From Acanthornis magna (lineage: Eukaryota; Chordata; Aves; Passeriformes; Acanthizidae), in assembly GCA_036785705.1 (NCBI GenBank), contig JAWUZG010000356.1, forward strand, positions 248,001 to 312,000: 64,000 nt of DNA. Reading direction: 5' to 3'. Both the position numbers and the translations under genes were made by a program. How positions within the stretch are numbered: the first letter of the stretch is position 1; the number at the start of each line of letters is the position of its first letter. The notes under the pieces were generated by a model. That model worked only from the letters and a program-made list of their open reading frames with translations, searched no databases and had not been told where the DNA came from. Below, piece after piece: positions 23,691 to 37,500 of the stretch.

Positions 23691-26539
23691 CCTGTTATTT
23701 TTATTTTGATAGCCTCCTAAGATACTTAGTAGTGCTTTTAGGAAAAAACCCTCCATTTGTATGTAAATGTAATATATGTATAGATGTATATACTCCTACT
23801 CTTCTAAAGAAAAGGAAAGACTCAGTAGTGAAGCAGAAATTGGTGTTTTATTCTTAATGCAGAGATGATGTAGATATATTTAGGTTGATGTATGAAATTC
23901 TGTAATACTTTTCTTCTGAATACACAATTTTCTGCCCTCTTTATTTCACTGACTAGCATGAACACTCTACTATCTATAGTTTTGGATACAATTTATTGCG
24001 CTTTTGAACAAGAAGTGTTTGGTTTGTGAGAAAGCAGTGTGATGTGTGTTAAGAAAGTATTTTCATGTTAGATTCCAAGTCTCTTCTATGGGGAGAAATC
24101 ATCATAATTGGTCTTCCAACATCTCCATTAGACATCTTAAATAGTTTCCACATACTTGTGAAAGTTTCAATTACTTCACGTACTATTTGACAATTTTAGT
24201 CCAAGTAAGGGACACTGGCTGAATTTCTGTACCATGAGAAAAATGTGGTCTAGAAGGATTTCTTACTGAGAAAAAGGAATGCATCTTTGATTTTTTTTTT
24301 TTTAAGGTACTGTATATCTTGCATGATTTTTTTTTTTTTTAAGATACTGTATATCTTGGATGCCAGCCCCAAGCCAGACTCTTCATATCTGCAAATTTTA
24401 ATTTAAGTCAGGGAAGAAAACTCTGGCAAAACATGAAAAGTTTCTTTAATATAATTTATTTTTTGTTTTGATGTGGTTTTTTGTTGTTTAGTTCTCATTA
24501 TTTGAAGCCATTAACTAAATGACCATGTGGCTCCAGCTCTCAGTTTATGAGCTAGATGATGGATGCTGCAATTACTCTGAAATAAAGTGTTATTTTTTAT
24601 AAGTTAAGAACTGGTTGTTTGTAAGTGAAAAAATGATTGCTGAGCATTAGGAGCATGTAAATGGAACTGGAGGGAAGAGGAAGATCTACAGAAATTCAGA
24701 GAAGGACTTTTGAGGCTTTCTGAAAGAGCTTGTGGAAATGAGCCCAGTGACAGTCCCATGCTCATTTCCTCCAGTGATCACTGGATCTACTTGGACATTT
24801 AAGGCAGCTTTTAGTCTTGTGTGAAAGACATGATTTGATTCCGGTTATTGTCTCAGTCCAGTAAACTTAGCTGAAGGAAAGCTTCTATGCAGGGGTGGAT
24901 TTGGTGGTGTAAATCTACTTTTAGTTCAGTTAAAGACCATGGTCTTCCCTTAACCTCATCAGAAGAATGAACAAATCTAGTTCACTTCCCCCTCAAATTT
25001 CTCTAGATTTCTTCTTGTGTTCAATGTGCAAACTGACATGAATACAGACTAATCAAGGAAAGCATTTTTAACAGACTCTCCAAGAATTACAGCATTCTGC
25101 GTAAGCACTTGTTTGCTGCCAATAGATCAAGACACAATAATGTAGACCACATACAAGGCTCTAGAATAATCTTAAAGAACATGAAGAAAATTACAACCCA
25201 GGTTGCCTCAAAAAAGTACAAGTTCATGACTAGTCCTACAGGACCATGTTAGACATTGAATTATAATTTGTACCTACATAATTTGAATACTCAGTGTGGT
25301 TGCTGTCCAGTACTTAATTAATTTTGTTTGTGTGGTTTTTTAAAAGAAAAACCCAGCATGAGAATTTTATTATGGAGGATGACTTCAAGTTGAATGAAAT
25401 GGCAGTAATTATCCTTGAGAGAAACTGGTTTCATTGTACATGGCAAACTTGTGAAACCCAAAGGACATACTCTGCCTTGCCTGGCTCCTGAAATCAGCAG
25501 AATTGTGTTAGTTCAGATTGCAGATTGTTGTGGGGTTTTTCTACAGAAGATGTAACCTCCCACCTTACTTTTGAGAAGGAAGTAGAATGGAGCATTATTT
25601 GTTCAAGAAAGCAGCATTCAGTTTAAACAATTTCTTGCAGAGATACCTTTGCCTACAGCTCCTTAGAGCTACATAAATCCACTGAGGAAAACAATAACAA
25701 GTGGCAAATGGGCTCTGATGATAACAGGTTCATAACAGCAAAATTTCAAAGGAAGAGAAGGGGAGCAAGCAGGAGGAGCAGTAATAACAGAAGATGTTTG
25801 CTCTGTTAACTTTTGCATGGGCAAGAGATAGACTCAGGCCTCCTTCACGTGAAAGTGTGTGGTCACAGCTGCTGCCTTGAGTGCTAAGGTGAAAATACAG
25901 GTGGCATCCCTTGGCATGTGCAGGCAGCTAAAGGTACTCCTGACCATGAAGGGAGCACAGAGGCTGCTGGCTGCTTGCTGGCAGACTATGATGGGCTGTT
26001 TGTTTTCATACTCACAGTCTTGGGACACTGCTGCCAATGTCACAGCAGTTTCTTTTCATTTTAGGCTGCTGAAAGGGCTTACTTTGTGGATTTGCTGGTT
26101 AGATTGATATCCTAAAATTGAAACCATAAATAGTTATGTCACGTTAATATTTGGTTTGGTAATTTCTGTTTTGCTTTATACACTTCTAATTCAGCACAGG
26201 AATACTGCATTCAGCTAAAGGTTTGTTGATTCCCTAAGAGCCAAAAAATTAAAAACAAACTAGCTTCTTTTGAATATTGCTCTCTTGTGTTCTGAATAAC
26301 TATTTGCAATCACTACCTACTTATGGTAAGCCTCTGAAAATAGATGCATATAATAGAAGTCATGTTTTTTAAGGAAAAAGCAGATCAGTGATCCCTGTTA
26401 CAGACTGTCCACAAAATATCAGGAACTAGTTTTGCTTCATATTGCTGTAAGTGGAGCAAGGCCTTGGCCTTAAAAAGAGATCAAATTGATACCTCATTGA
26501 AAATACTGAGATGCCTTAAACCATTTATTTTGGATAAAT
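23691..26539. other. unique non-coding DNA, no gene seen
   Basis: A 36-bp tandem duplication at 24289-24361 is listed separately. Frames of 69 and 82 codons overlap on opposite strands at 25834-26107. No gene, RNA or mobile element is recognised. Confidence 0.6.
24289..24361. repeat. 36-bp tandem duplication with poly(T)
   Basis: Two copies of GA, then 13 or 14 T, then AAGGTACTGTATATCTTGCA (second copy AAGATACTGTATATCTTGGA) stand end to end. Only two substitutions and one T of length separate them, so the duplication is fairly recent. Confidence 0.9.
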
Positions 26540-27905
26540 CACACAGAATCACAGAATATGCTGAGTTGGAAGGAATTCACGAGGATCATTGAGTCCAGCT
26601 CCTGGCTCTGCGCAGGAGACCCCAAGAGTCACCCCATGTGCCTGAAAGCATTGTCCAAATGCTTCTTGAACTCCGTTGGCCTTGTTGCTGTGACAGCTTC
26701 CCTGGGGAGCTGTTGCAGTGCCCAACCACCCTCTGGTGAAGATCTTTTCCCTGAAATTAAACTTAAACCTCCCCTGACACAACTTCAGGGCATTCCCTCA
26801 GGTCCTGTCACTGTCACCACAGAGAAGAGATCAGTGCCTGCCCCTCCTCTTCCCCTCAGGAGGAAGCTGTAACTGCAGTGAGGTCTCCCCTCGGTCTCCT
26901 CCAGGCCGAACAGAGCAAGGCCTCAGCCACTCTGCACACAACTTCCTCTCTAGGCCCTTCACTATCTTCGTGGCCCTTCTTTGGGATGCTCTCTAATAAC
27001 TTAATATCTTTTATCTCATTCCCCAGTCTGTCCATACCTCCAGGACTTCCCCATCCCAGGTGCAGAATCTGGCACCTGGATTTCCTTTGTTGAACTCTGT
27101 ACGGTTGGTGACTGCCCAGTCCTCACCACTGTCGAGGCCTCTCTGCAGGGCCTCTCTCAGCTCCTCCCAGCTTTGTATCATCTGTGAACTTGCTCTGTAT
27201 CCCTTCCAGTCCTGCATCCAAGTCATTTATGAAGATGCCGATGAGCACAGGGTCTGATGGACACTAGTGCCAGGTCCCTGTCTGGTGTCACCCCATTCTC
27301 TGTAACCTTTTGCACCCGACCCATGAGCCAGTTGCTCACCCATCTCATGGTGTGTTTATCCAGCTGTGTGCTGGACATCTTGTCCAGAAGGATCCTCTGA
27401 GAAACGGTATCCAAAGCTTTGCTGAAATACAGAAAGGGTACATCAGCTGGCTTCCCCTGATCAACTCAGTGGGTTACTTTGTCATAGAAGCAAATCAGGT
27501 TTGATAAGAACGACTTTCCTCTCATGAAGCCGTGCTGGCTGTAACCAATGACTGTGTTGTCTTTCAGGTGTTTTTCAACACCTTCCAAAATAATCTCCAT
27601 AACTTTGCGTGGCACTGAAGTGAGACTGACAGATCTGTAGCTTCCAGGGTCCTCCTTTCTCTTCTTGAAAACTGGGGCATTTGCCAGCTTCCAGTCAGCT
27701 GGACCACTCCAGATTCCCGAGACCACTCAAAAATTATTGAGAGAGGTTTTGTGATGATATCAACTCTTGAGCTATCTAGCTCTTTGAGGATTCTTGGATG
27801 AATCCCATCAGGTTGAATAGATTTGTAGGGATCCAGCTGGAGCAGTAGAAAATTTGTCTGCTGGAGAACTTTGTCAATGGCAATAGCCCTAAAGCCATCT
27901 TGACC
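26540..27905 (-). mobile_element. CR1 LINE, 5'-truncated and broken, with reverse-transcriptase remnant
   Basis: The 3' end is at the left: CACAGAATCACAGAATATG at about 26541, the reverse complement of the CR1 terminal repeat. Moving right, the minus strand encodes recognisable pieces of the CR1 reverse transcriptase. First in reading order is an 86-codon frame at 27466-27726 with ADWKLANAPVFKK, SVSLTSVPRKVME and SQHGFMRGKS. Next is a 63-codon frame at 27223-27414 with ILLDKMSSTQLDKH and RWVSNWLMGR. After these, 27177-27188 encodes FTDD where the catalytic box is normally FADD: both Asp are kept and Ala has become Thr. The frame shifts more than once and contains stops, so the copy cannot make an enzyme. 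From what I know of the family, a piece seems missing around 27000-27020 and a smaller one near 27240. The right border is where resemblance to the linker before the reverse transcriptase ends. Confidence 0.9.
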
Positions 27906-28385
27906 TCATGGAAAAAAGTCTTGCTGCCCTTCTTCCATCAGAATAACTTTGACCTCATTAATATTTTTACTTTGGCAGTCACAGCATGGTGGGGTTGTAA
28001 CCCAACTTAGAGATGTTAGCTGCTGGACCTCAGAGGGAAATCCCTGATCCTCTGAGCCTTCTAGATTTGCTAGGAAAACTCCTTCTGGATAAATGTCTGT
28101 GTCATAGGGATTACAGAGCAAGTGTCGCTGAGCTTCACTGTGGATTCTGCCAGCATGCATGCAGCAGGACACCACAGTGATCTTTGTCACAGCTGCAGGG
28201 ATTCTTGTCACAGCCACAATAGCGATCCTTATGGCATCCAGTGCTTTTGTCACAGTGCTGCGAAATAATTGCAGCAGCTGCAGCCTCTGCCAACTCTGTG
28301 AAGGCCAAGCCTGTATGTGGACAGGGAACACAAGCTTTGCCTCCTGCTGGTAACCCAGATGGAAGAAGAGGTCTAAAGTCATCAC
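27906..28385 (-). other. 159-codon open frame, unassigned
   Basis: This is the longest open frame in the window. It starts next to the CR1 on its 5' side, but I do not recognise CR1 endonuclease or any other domain in it. The middle part is built on degenerate repeats: the + strand has TTTGTCACAGCTGCAG, TTCTTGTCACAGCCACA and TTTTGTCACAGTGCTG about 22-50 bp apart (28160-28262), giving a Val/Ala/Thr/Ile-rich stretch (VAVTRIPAAVTKITVV). Its length is close to what chance gives in a window this size. It may be the decayed 5' part of the neighbouring LINE, another repeat, or nothing. I do not call it a gene. Confidence 0.2.
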
Positions 28386-31300
28386 CTGCTACATTGGTGT
28401 GTTGGTACTGAGACCCAGATCAACCCCTTGGCATGAGAGAGGACAGCTCTGCCTCCATGGGCACTGTGAGTCTGACCTGTGAGGAGAGGTTTAGTGACCT
28501 AGAGATTCAGAACTTGTTACTAGGGGATATGATAGCAGCATAATGGGCTTGAAGCATGGAAACAATGTGTCCTGCTACTTTGTTCCCTCATGTATTTATA
28601 CTACTGTTCAATCTGAACCTTGCCCTATCTTACCTGTGGCATTACAGGAGCACCTTTGTGCTTCTTAATATTTCTATAACCTCTGTGCTTCATACTTCCC
28701 ATCCTCCTTTTGGCTCTGGCTAGGTAAAGGCATATGAAGGGACAGCTATTAGACTTCCTGGTGTTATACAGGTACATTGTTTTCAAATCTGAATCCTGCT
28801 CTTAATTTATTTTAGTCTGGAGAAATCAAATAATGCGATATTGGGTAAAACATATTTATGAATGCATGTGCCCAATGTTACGTGCCGTTTACAATTTGCA
28901 TCTTTCCTGGTCCCACAAGACTGATTATAAAGACCATTAAAAAGGCACTTGATGGTATGTTAAAATTTTAGGGCTTTAGGTCATGACATAAACTGTAAAA
29001 AGTATTACTGAGTACAAAAGGCAGTCCATTTCTAATGTCGTTGGTAGTAATTTCCTTTACTGACTCTGGTGTACTGTAAAACAAGTTTTATCAACCTCAG
29101 AAGTAAATGTCCTTAATGTGTGCCTGCTCTGGATAGTTTATAGGGGTTGTGCAGGTAAGTGTGTTTGCCTGGCAGTGTCCTGCTTTTACCTGCACTTCTC
29201 TCAGTACTGCAATAGTGTGCTGGAAACTGGAATATCAAAAAGTGTCTCTAGAGTATTAGCAGCTGTTGTGGGGCAGCCCCATTAGCCACAGATTTCACTG
29301 CCTGGAAATGAACAATAAAAAGCAATCCTCATGACAATGGTTGCTCCACCAGCTTCTTTATCTAACTGGAAAAGATCTTTCTGCTTGATTCTGAGCTAGT
29401 ATTTCTTTGTTTCTTTATCAAGAAAGATTCAAAGTACTTCTATTTCCCCCTTGAAAGTGATTTAAAAAAAATAAATAGAATATAGCAAGGGGTGTATGTA
29501 TATTACTGTAATTAGTATGGGGGAGTGAATCCATTTTTTTTCCCTGTATATGTTAAAATCTTGATTTTTGGGGAATTCTTCTGATTCTTCTTCCAAAGGA
29601 TATTTTTAGGCTGAACATCCTCTTTTGCCTTATGTGAGAGGCAGCCAATACTGCTGTGTTAGTGTGTGTTCAAACTGCTCTGAATTAATCCTGTGTTTCC
29701 TGGTAACAACTTCCCATTTCTTTCCTTATCTTTTCGCAGTGCTATGAGGATTTGATCTGAGGCACCATTAGTAGAATAGACATAATGATTGTATCAGTTG
29801 ATTAGAGGCATCGAATGTAGTTTCTGGACATCAGTTACTGCTCAGTAATGGAAATAGTTCAAGGAAATACTTCATGAAGCTTACAGCTGACTAAGAAGCT
29901 GGAAATCTGTCATTTGGTTTACAGGCACGTAGGCAATTCTTCCATGTCCTCATTGTAGTGTGAAAGGTCCCGGGTGGAAAGGTAGCTTGTCCTCTGGCTT
30001 AGGTTTGCCCCTTCTTTGGTGCAAGTTGCACAACTTCCAAGGTATAGTCACCCTTTGGGTCCTCTGTTGGCAATTACATTGTCCCAGGCTCAAACTGGGA
30101 ATCTCCCTGCTCAGATTACATTTGTCTTCCTTTCCCAGAGATGTGAGCTGGTTGCTGCTGCCATGACCGAAGGATAATATAGGACGGTAACTGGATCTGG
30201 GTGTCAGTGTGGGAAGTTCAGTACATGGTATTTTCTAACTTCTTCACAGCTGTACTAGGATTTTCCCCCACTTTTGTTGGCTTTTTTTTTAAATGTCACG
30301 TGGAGCTGTATTAATTACCAAGGTTTTTTATTATTATTATTTTTAAATTTGATGATGCTACTTTATTTTATTGCATCTACTTGACTCTTGTCAAAACCAC
30401 TTATGAATAACAGCAACATAATTTAGTAGAGGATATCAGCTCAGCTGCTCTATGAAAGCTTTATTTAAAGGGCTTCTCTTTACATGCAGTGAATATTTAA
30501 TCATTGCCTTTATTTTCTGCTCTCATTTTCAATTCAGTTTTCAATTTAGAGGTTTTAATTATGTAAAAAAGACAAAGATATGCTCTTTTCTTCTCTCTGT
30601 TGAATTTTCCTAACACAGTCTAATTTGAATTGAAAACTGACTTTTACTGTATTCAAGTTGGTTTTAGGGTCCTTCCAGAGTTTCAGAATTTCTATTATAT
30701 TAAACATTTCTGAATCTAGAAAAGTGCTGGCTCAAACCTTGATGCTGTTAAATTCAATAGACCTTTTGCCAATAACATTCATAATGCTAGGATTTGCACA
30801 CTCGGTTTTAGGTAGGTTAGTAAGTTCACAATAATGCAGGATTTTTATTGCAAATGATGTCATATTAGTACTCGTGATTACTTAAGGCAGACTTTTTTAA
30901 GCCATGGTTAATTTATGGATTACTAGCAAATAAAATGACTTGCTGTATCAATTTAGGAATTTCAAATTCTGTTAAATGCAGTGTAGGTTTGAAATGTATT
31001 TTTAATACCTGTCATCTCCTGTAAGTAATTGGTACAATGTATACATAACATTAGTAGTAAAAGGATACTTCAGAATTTTTCTAGTAACTATTTTAAGAGC
31101 TGTCTTTTCTCTCTTTTGTTTCATCTAAGGATCAAATTTTAGTTCCAACTATGATTTTACTGAAAACTCTGTAAGTTGTTAAATCAGTAATATGTGTGGG
31201 TTTGGGGTTATTTTCAGAAGTTAGAAGATTAAGGTCCTCTAGAAGGAGATAAAATGTCTAAATTCACCTAACCTTTTGTTCTGCTGTATGCTAGATCCTA

Positions 31301-31557
31301 ACATCATCAGGTTCACAGTGGCCTTTCATTCAGTCATGACCTAGTTCAATGTACAGGTAACAAATCAATAGCCTGAGATAGTAACATTTACTATCTAATT
31401 CCTACTACTTCAACAGTGGAATTCCACAGTTATGTCAATTATGTTTTGGAAATATCACTGAACTTTGCTTATTTGAACCCATTAATGTGCTGAGACAAGG
31501 TTGGGTTTGCTTCAATAACATTGCAGAATGATTTGATGATTTCAATACCTTTGTCTT
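28386..31557. other. unique non-coding DNA, no gene seen
   Basis: AT-rich with no frame above 70 codons and no recognised repeat. GCAG|GTAAGT at 29151-29160 resembles a fused acceptor and donor but lacks a pyrimidine tract. Confidence 0.6.
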
Positions 31558-31559
31558 AC

Positions 31560-31588
31560 AAAAAAAGAAAAGAAAAGAAAAAAAAATA
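31560..31588 (+). repeat. (AAAAG)n short repeat
   Basis: Three AAAAG units are flanked by A runs. It is short and imperfect. Confidence 0.85.
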
Positions 31589-31589
31589 A

Positions 31590-34500
31590 TTGTTCAAAGA
31601 GTTGTATGAAACAGGTGCCATTGTACAGCCTGCAGCACACTCCTTGGTTCCTGGATTCTTGTTAAGTGCTGCTGTGGTCTGATGGGAGCAGTTCAGTTTC
31701 TATCGCACTGCTGCCATTAAGCCCTTGCTCTCAAGAAAGTTTTCTCCCACACATAAGTGTGCAGCCTTGAGTGAATAAAGTCCCAAAGAATTGGGATGGC
31801 ACCTCTACAGCCAAATTAATTTATTTTTACCTGCTCTGGCAAGGTTGCTCTAGCAAGGTTTAACATGGTGAATACTACGTCTCATAACTGGGCTGTGTGA
31901 AAAGTAACATTCCCATCTGTTTGACTACAGCTTGAACTTTGGAAGATGGACAGTGGTCTTGTCACATGTACGCTTTTCTTCTTCCATGGACTCTAGTGTG
32001 ATTTTGTCTGGCCCTTTGTGTTAATTTATACTACACTACTCTCCCTGTTCCTGTATGTTGGTGGGAAGCCATGACTTCATGCTACCTTCACATCCAAGGG
32101 ACTAATGAAACAGAACACTGCTTACTATTTTTCTGGCATAAAGGGAAAGCCTAGAATGAGCAGAAATCATAATTTAACTTGTATTAAGTTTCTACATGCA
32201 TTTTTCATCACCTGAAAAAAATTGTCTTCGCAAACTAACTTTTTAATGAGAAAGCTTCTAGTGTTGCTGGTAGCAATGATTAAGTATCTAACTACCTATA
32301 GCACTTCTTGTTAGTTCATTAAAAGACTAGCCTTCCTAATTACATTTGCATGTCTCTCCATAATTTGTACAGACCTCAATAACTAAATGGGTGATAATCC
32401 GTCAGCAGAATTGCAAAAGACCTTGATCCTTACATACGCAAACCCTCAGGCAGTATTTACGGTTTTCTAATAGTGTGTTGCCTTTCTTACTTGATTTTTA
32501 ACTGAATAGAAGACACTGTTGATGATATTAGCTTCACAAATAGTCTGTTGTGCAATGGATGAAGACACTTTGGGATGGATATAGGCAATCTGTCCCCTTG
32601 CTCCCTAGTCATTGCAAAGACAGATCTCATTTCTGGTTTAGTTATTTGAAACTGTCTGTGTCTTTATTTCACTGATAAGTCATTTTAAAAGCTGGAGTGA
32701 ATGTTATTTTTTTACTCTTTGAAGGCCTGATCTCTTTGTGATGCTTGGATGGCCAAAAGATGGTGACTTAAACACAAATTAGGTACCTGCAGTACAATTT
32801 CTAATGGTGCAGAGGTGAAGCTGGGGAATTGGTGCTCACCCTCTGAAGGTCAGAGCACAGATTGACTTGCATGACTGGAGATACTCAGCACTTATAGTGC
32901 TGCTTTAAGTATATTCATCTGTTTTCTCTTTTATTTGTTCTTCTCTTCAGGCAGCTAAAAAACTAAGCCATTCTAATTTAATTTCTTTCCTTCTTAAAAA
33001 ATTTTTATAATCTGGTCTTCAGCTTTAGTGTAATTTTACCTCTTCTTTCATACTTACGTGAGTTAAATGCTTTATGTCTCTATTTCATGTGGGAAATGCC
33101 TCCAAGGGCATCCACTTACATACAGCAATTTTGGTGCATCACCTCCGAATAATTCAGAGAAAACCTATCCATCATTAGATGAAATTTTGCACTCTTATCA
33201 GTGCAGTGCTCACTTTCTGATCATCTGAAAAGCTTTCAGACTCACCCATGAGTTATACAGCCATCACTGCCCATTTTCTAGCTGAATCCCTGTGTCTACA
33301 CATGCTCCTGGCTCACCAGCTCTGCTCTTAGTCTCCCCCCAGAGCAGCACAGGGTGATTATATTTCTAACTCATTTGGCTTATCACATTTAAGACTCTAC
33401 TTGAAGAGCAAGGTCTCCGCTTTACCACTGCATCATTATCTTCTGAAATATTTTTAAAATGTGCCATTTTAGCCCTATGTTATATGTTCTGTCCTCAGAA
33501 CAAGGCAGCAAAACTGGAACAGGGAGAAAGGAAAATGCCTGCTGTGTTTCGAGTTAGTGTTCCTACTGGGACATATCTTTGAGGCAGGGCCATGTGGAGG
33601 TAGAGCAAATGGTGCAGGAAGGCACTTTGCTGAGTTGGAATGAAATATCACAAGCTGAAACAGTAGTTTCTGACCACCTGCCTGGACAAAGTGATTTCAT
33701 CTGGGCTGCTATTGGAATTGTCCTTGTGTTGTTTGGCAACTCTTTGCAGCATCCTCTTTATATTATTTCAGTTTGTGCAGATGTTGTGAATAAAGAGAAA
33801 CTAGGAGAAAATGAGGAGTATCTTCTCTTCCAGAAAAGCTTGTTACCTATGGCAAAATCCTCCAAATCATTACTCTTTTACAAAGGGGCAGTCATATGCT
33901 GTAAATAATGAACAGTAATGATAAAACATCTGAGAAGACTTAGATAAGAACATGTATTGAAAAAATGCAATTATTATGGTCTGAGAGTTTTCACAGTGGG
34001 CGAAACCATGTACTTTATAATTTCTACGATTTAATTTTTTAATCGCGTTTCTTTCAAAGTTAATTTATTCTGATGAAGTGGGATATCTGCTGATTATTTA
34101 ACATATCCATCTATTTTGTGAGCTTTAGTGTTGCCCTGAGTTTCATGTTAATTATATAGGACCATCACTATATTTAAAAACCAGTCTTCATTAAAAAAAC
34201 TAAATCGTTAATATATCAGCTGTTAGCTGTACTTAACAGAGGTCTTCTGCATCTCTCACAGGCTTTATGAATTCTTAGGCTTGCAGTCCTTTCTGCTATT
34301 TATGTGTACTGAAGCAACCATATAATTTATCTGGTTTGGAGCTCCTTTCTTCCAGCATATTCAGAGCTTACCAGTATCACTAATAGGAAAACAGAAAGAG
34401 ATTCATCCCTTAATTCCTAAACATCTTGATAAATGAGCAACAGAACCTGCCAACTAGCTAATATAACATGGTATACAGACCGTGATATTAGGTATAAGAG

Positions 34501-37500
34501 GTTGATTTGGCCGGAATTTTGAGTATGTCATGTGACTTGTAAAGAGATGAAAATAAAAGATATAAAATACATAGCCTGCCTCAGTATTTTCCCCAGCACT
34601 CACATGGAAGTGACAACAGAGTTCCTGCTCTTCACTTCAGGTGTTTTATAAACTTGCCTACCTTCTTGACTGCCACCAGTTGAAATGCTGGTGTGAGGAA
34701 TTAGGATTGGATGCCTGGGTGATGAGAAAATGAAAAGGATTGCTCTTCAAATGATTCTGAGGGGATACGCAATAGAGCAGAACCCTTTTTGAAGGATTGG
34801 TTCAAAGGAAAACATAGGCTCAAAATAATGAGCTTTTAAAAACCTGTCTTACTGCTTGTGGTTCCTCACTGTGCTTCAGATATAATTCATATCAAGGTTT
34901 TAGGATTTATCATTACCTAGACTACCCTGACCTCCATCAGTGCCCTGCCTACAAATACAGATAGTCTTTGTGTAGAATGTCTTCATACCCTCAAAGTTCT
35001 AGAAATTTCAGTAACATTAAATAAATAATATTAAAGGCAAAAATTTCTGGCATGACCTAAAATTTTCCCCAATTACTATGAAGAGGAAGAAACTTGTATT
35101 TTGGCTTCCTTAATGCAGTAAGTGTTGGTTAAGTTGGATTTAGCTACTTGACTGTGTCATGATAGATAAAGATTAGAACTGTATAAATAAAATACTAGGC
35201 ACATGGTTAATATTTTTCTAACTAGAAGGCACAGCTAAAAAGTTTGGGTTTGTACATGAAACCAACTTAAATAGTCCTGAGTTTTGAAAATGCACCCATT
35301 TTCAGTTTTTTTTCTTCTTCTCCTTATTTGGTGAGGCTTCCTTTATTTTTCCAGGGATCAGCTGAGGAACACTGGTGCAATATTCTTCCCTGGCACTGGT
35401 GTCCCTTGTTCAGTGACACTGTGTGTCCCATGTGGTCATTCTCTCCAAGGGCGTTATTGTAACAGTATATTAGAATTTTTTTCCTTCCTAAAATTAGTCT
35501 AAGGCATTTCAAATACTTGGTCTTAAGGGCACAGCTGATTCATGTGGGAGCTTTTCAAGGGAAAAATGGTAGTAATGTGCCCAGATTCTGTTTTCCTGAT
35601 GTGGGGAAAGGGCACTGAAAGTATTCTATGCCTTTGAAAATGCTTTTTCTTTTGGTCCCCAATTTACTTTGGTTTTTATTGCTTAAATATTGCCCATGAA
35701 ATATTAGCCAGTTGTAGCGCTTGACTGAATTATGTGTAAGATGAGCTAAAAAACATTGTTCTTCCATGTTTCTTTGTGTCATTCAATAGCTCTGATCTGA
35801 CTTCTGAAATATATTTACACATTTTTCTTGGAGTTTCATGACATCATCACATCTGTAGATTTAGGGGTCTGATGCAAATGATGATCTGATTCTGTTAAAA
35901 TGATCAGTCTGCCAAAACATGAACAACATTTTGTATTCTCTCCATCTCTTACATGACTGAACAGATTCCAGTATTTTATGTTATGGACTTTGTTTTGAAT
36001 CACTCTCTTTTGTTGCATGCATGAAGTTTTTTGAAACTTTCTTCTGATATATCAGTATTGGCAACAGCTGGTCCTCCCTTCCTTAAGTACCCAATACTTT
36101 TCACAAACTTTTTGACTCTTAAAAGAGTACTACTTGTGGGTTTTGTAATCATTTTAGCATCATGGTTTTTTTAGTTAAATGCCCACACAAATAGAAATTA
36201 AAGGAATCTTGGGATGATATAAAGTTATTTGGATTAATTAATCCCTATCAAAACTTCACTGAGCTATTTACATATGTACTATAGGTCAATATAGACCTCC
36301 ATTTTATTTCATGTCTTTATGTAAAAACTTCTTTACAGCCTGGATATTTGCTTCCATGTGCTTTGCCTGTGAGCTCCAATAAGTATGACTCAGAGATGTT
36401 GCTTGGACTTTCATTTTTATTTTAAGCATAAAGACTATTGTAGTTCCAACAGATTATTATTTAAAAGTTGGTTTAAAAATACTAAACAGATAAATATTTA
36501 AGAAAACTCCTTTACCATGCAGCCAAATATTTCATAAAATATGTATAGTTTTTACTTCTACTCCTGCAGAGAATGTAAGAAATCATCTTATTTTGGTACC
36601 AGTATAATGTGTCAGAATAGTTGTGCTTTGTGGTCTAATCAAAAATATTAGCTGAAATGGGGAGGATGAGGGTCTTTATGGATTGCTATATGGACAGAAG
36701 AGATTTTTTGTTCTTTCGTATAAAAGGAATCATCCAGTGATTCCATTGAAAATATTTAGTTTGAACACTGATATCGAAATATTGCACTGAAAGATAAACA
36801 GATGACTTCAGAATGATGGTAGCAAATGCAATTATGCTTCAACCCACAATAATCTTAAGTGAGATATTTTATTAAATGTTAATAACTTTGGGGACTAGAC
36901 TGGTTTCTTCTTAGGTCTTTCAAATAAGAGTTGTTCTGTGCAACAAGATGCTTGCAATGTAAAGGTGGAATGTGTACCAAGGGATGATTCTGAGGGCTTA
37001 AAATCATTTAAGATTTATTAATTTTCTGGAGTTGGGTTGACATGGTTCCATGAATAGGCACAAGACCTGGAGAGTGGGATTAGGAAGGTTTCCAGAGGCT
37101 CTGAACTCATGTCAAGCAAAACTGTCATGCCAAGCAGCTAAGTCAACTGAATAGGGAAAAGTCTTGGAAGTGCTTTATCAATGCATAATGTTTGTAAATT
37201 TTATTCAATTAATTTACAGCTGCAGGGCTCATGAGGCTGAAATTAAAGTTTTGTAAAGTTTTGATAAGGAAGCAGCCAAAACCAAACAAAAACATTTGAT
37301 TAGCTTTGGATGTTTTTTTAACAAGTTGGCAGGGGAACAAAATTGCAAGCAAGTATTTCAGAGGAAGGTGTACCCAGTCATGGGAGCTACTGTAGTTGGC
37401 TGGATTGGTAGCAGAATGCCTGCCAGGATCCTGCATGAAGTGCCTGCAGGTATGCTTGACATTTGCTTCCCCCTCTGCCAACAGGTGCCTCGAGGAAAAG

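Noticed and set aside
27466..27726. Reverse-transcriptase-like frame as a host gene
   Set aside because: It is part of a decayed CR1 copy that carries the CR1 3' end at 26540, and its frame is broken.
29145..29160. Second recursive-splice site (GCAG|GTAAGT)
   Set aside because: The preceding bases are purine-interrupted, with no pyrimidine tract, so it would be a poor acceptor.
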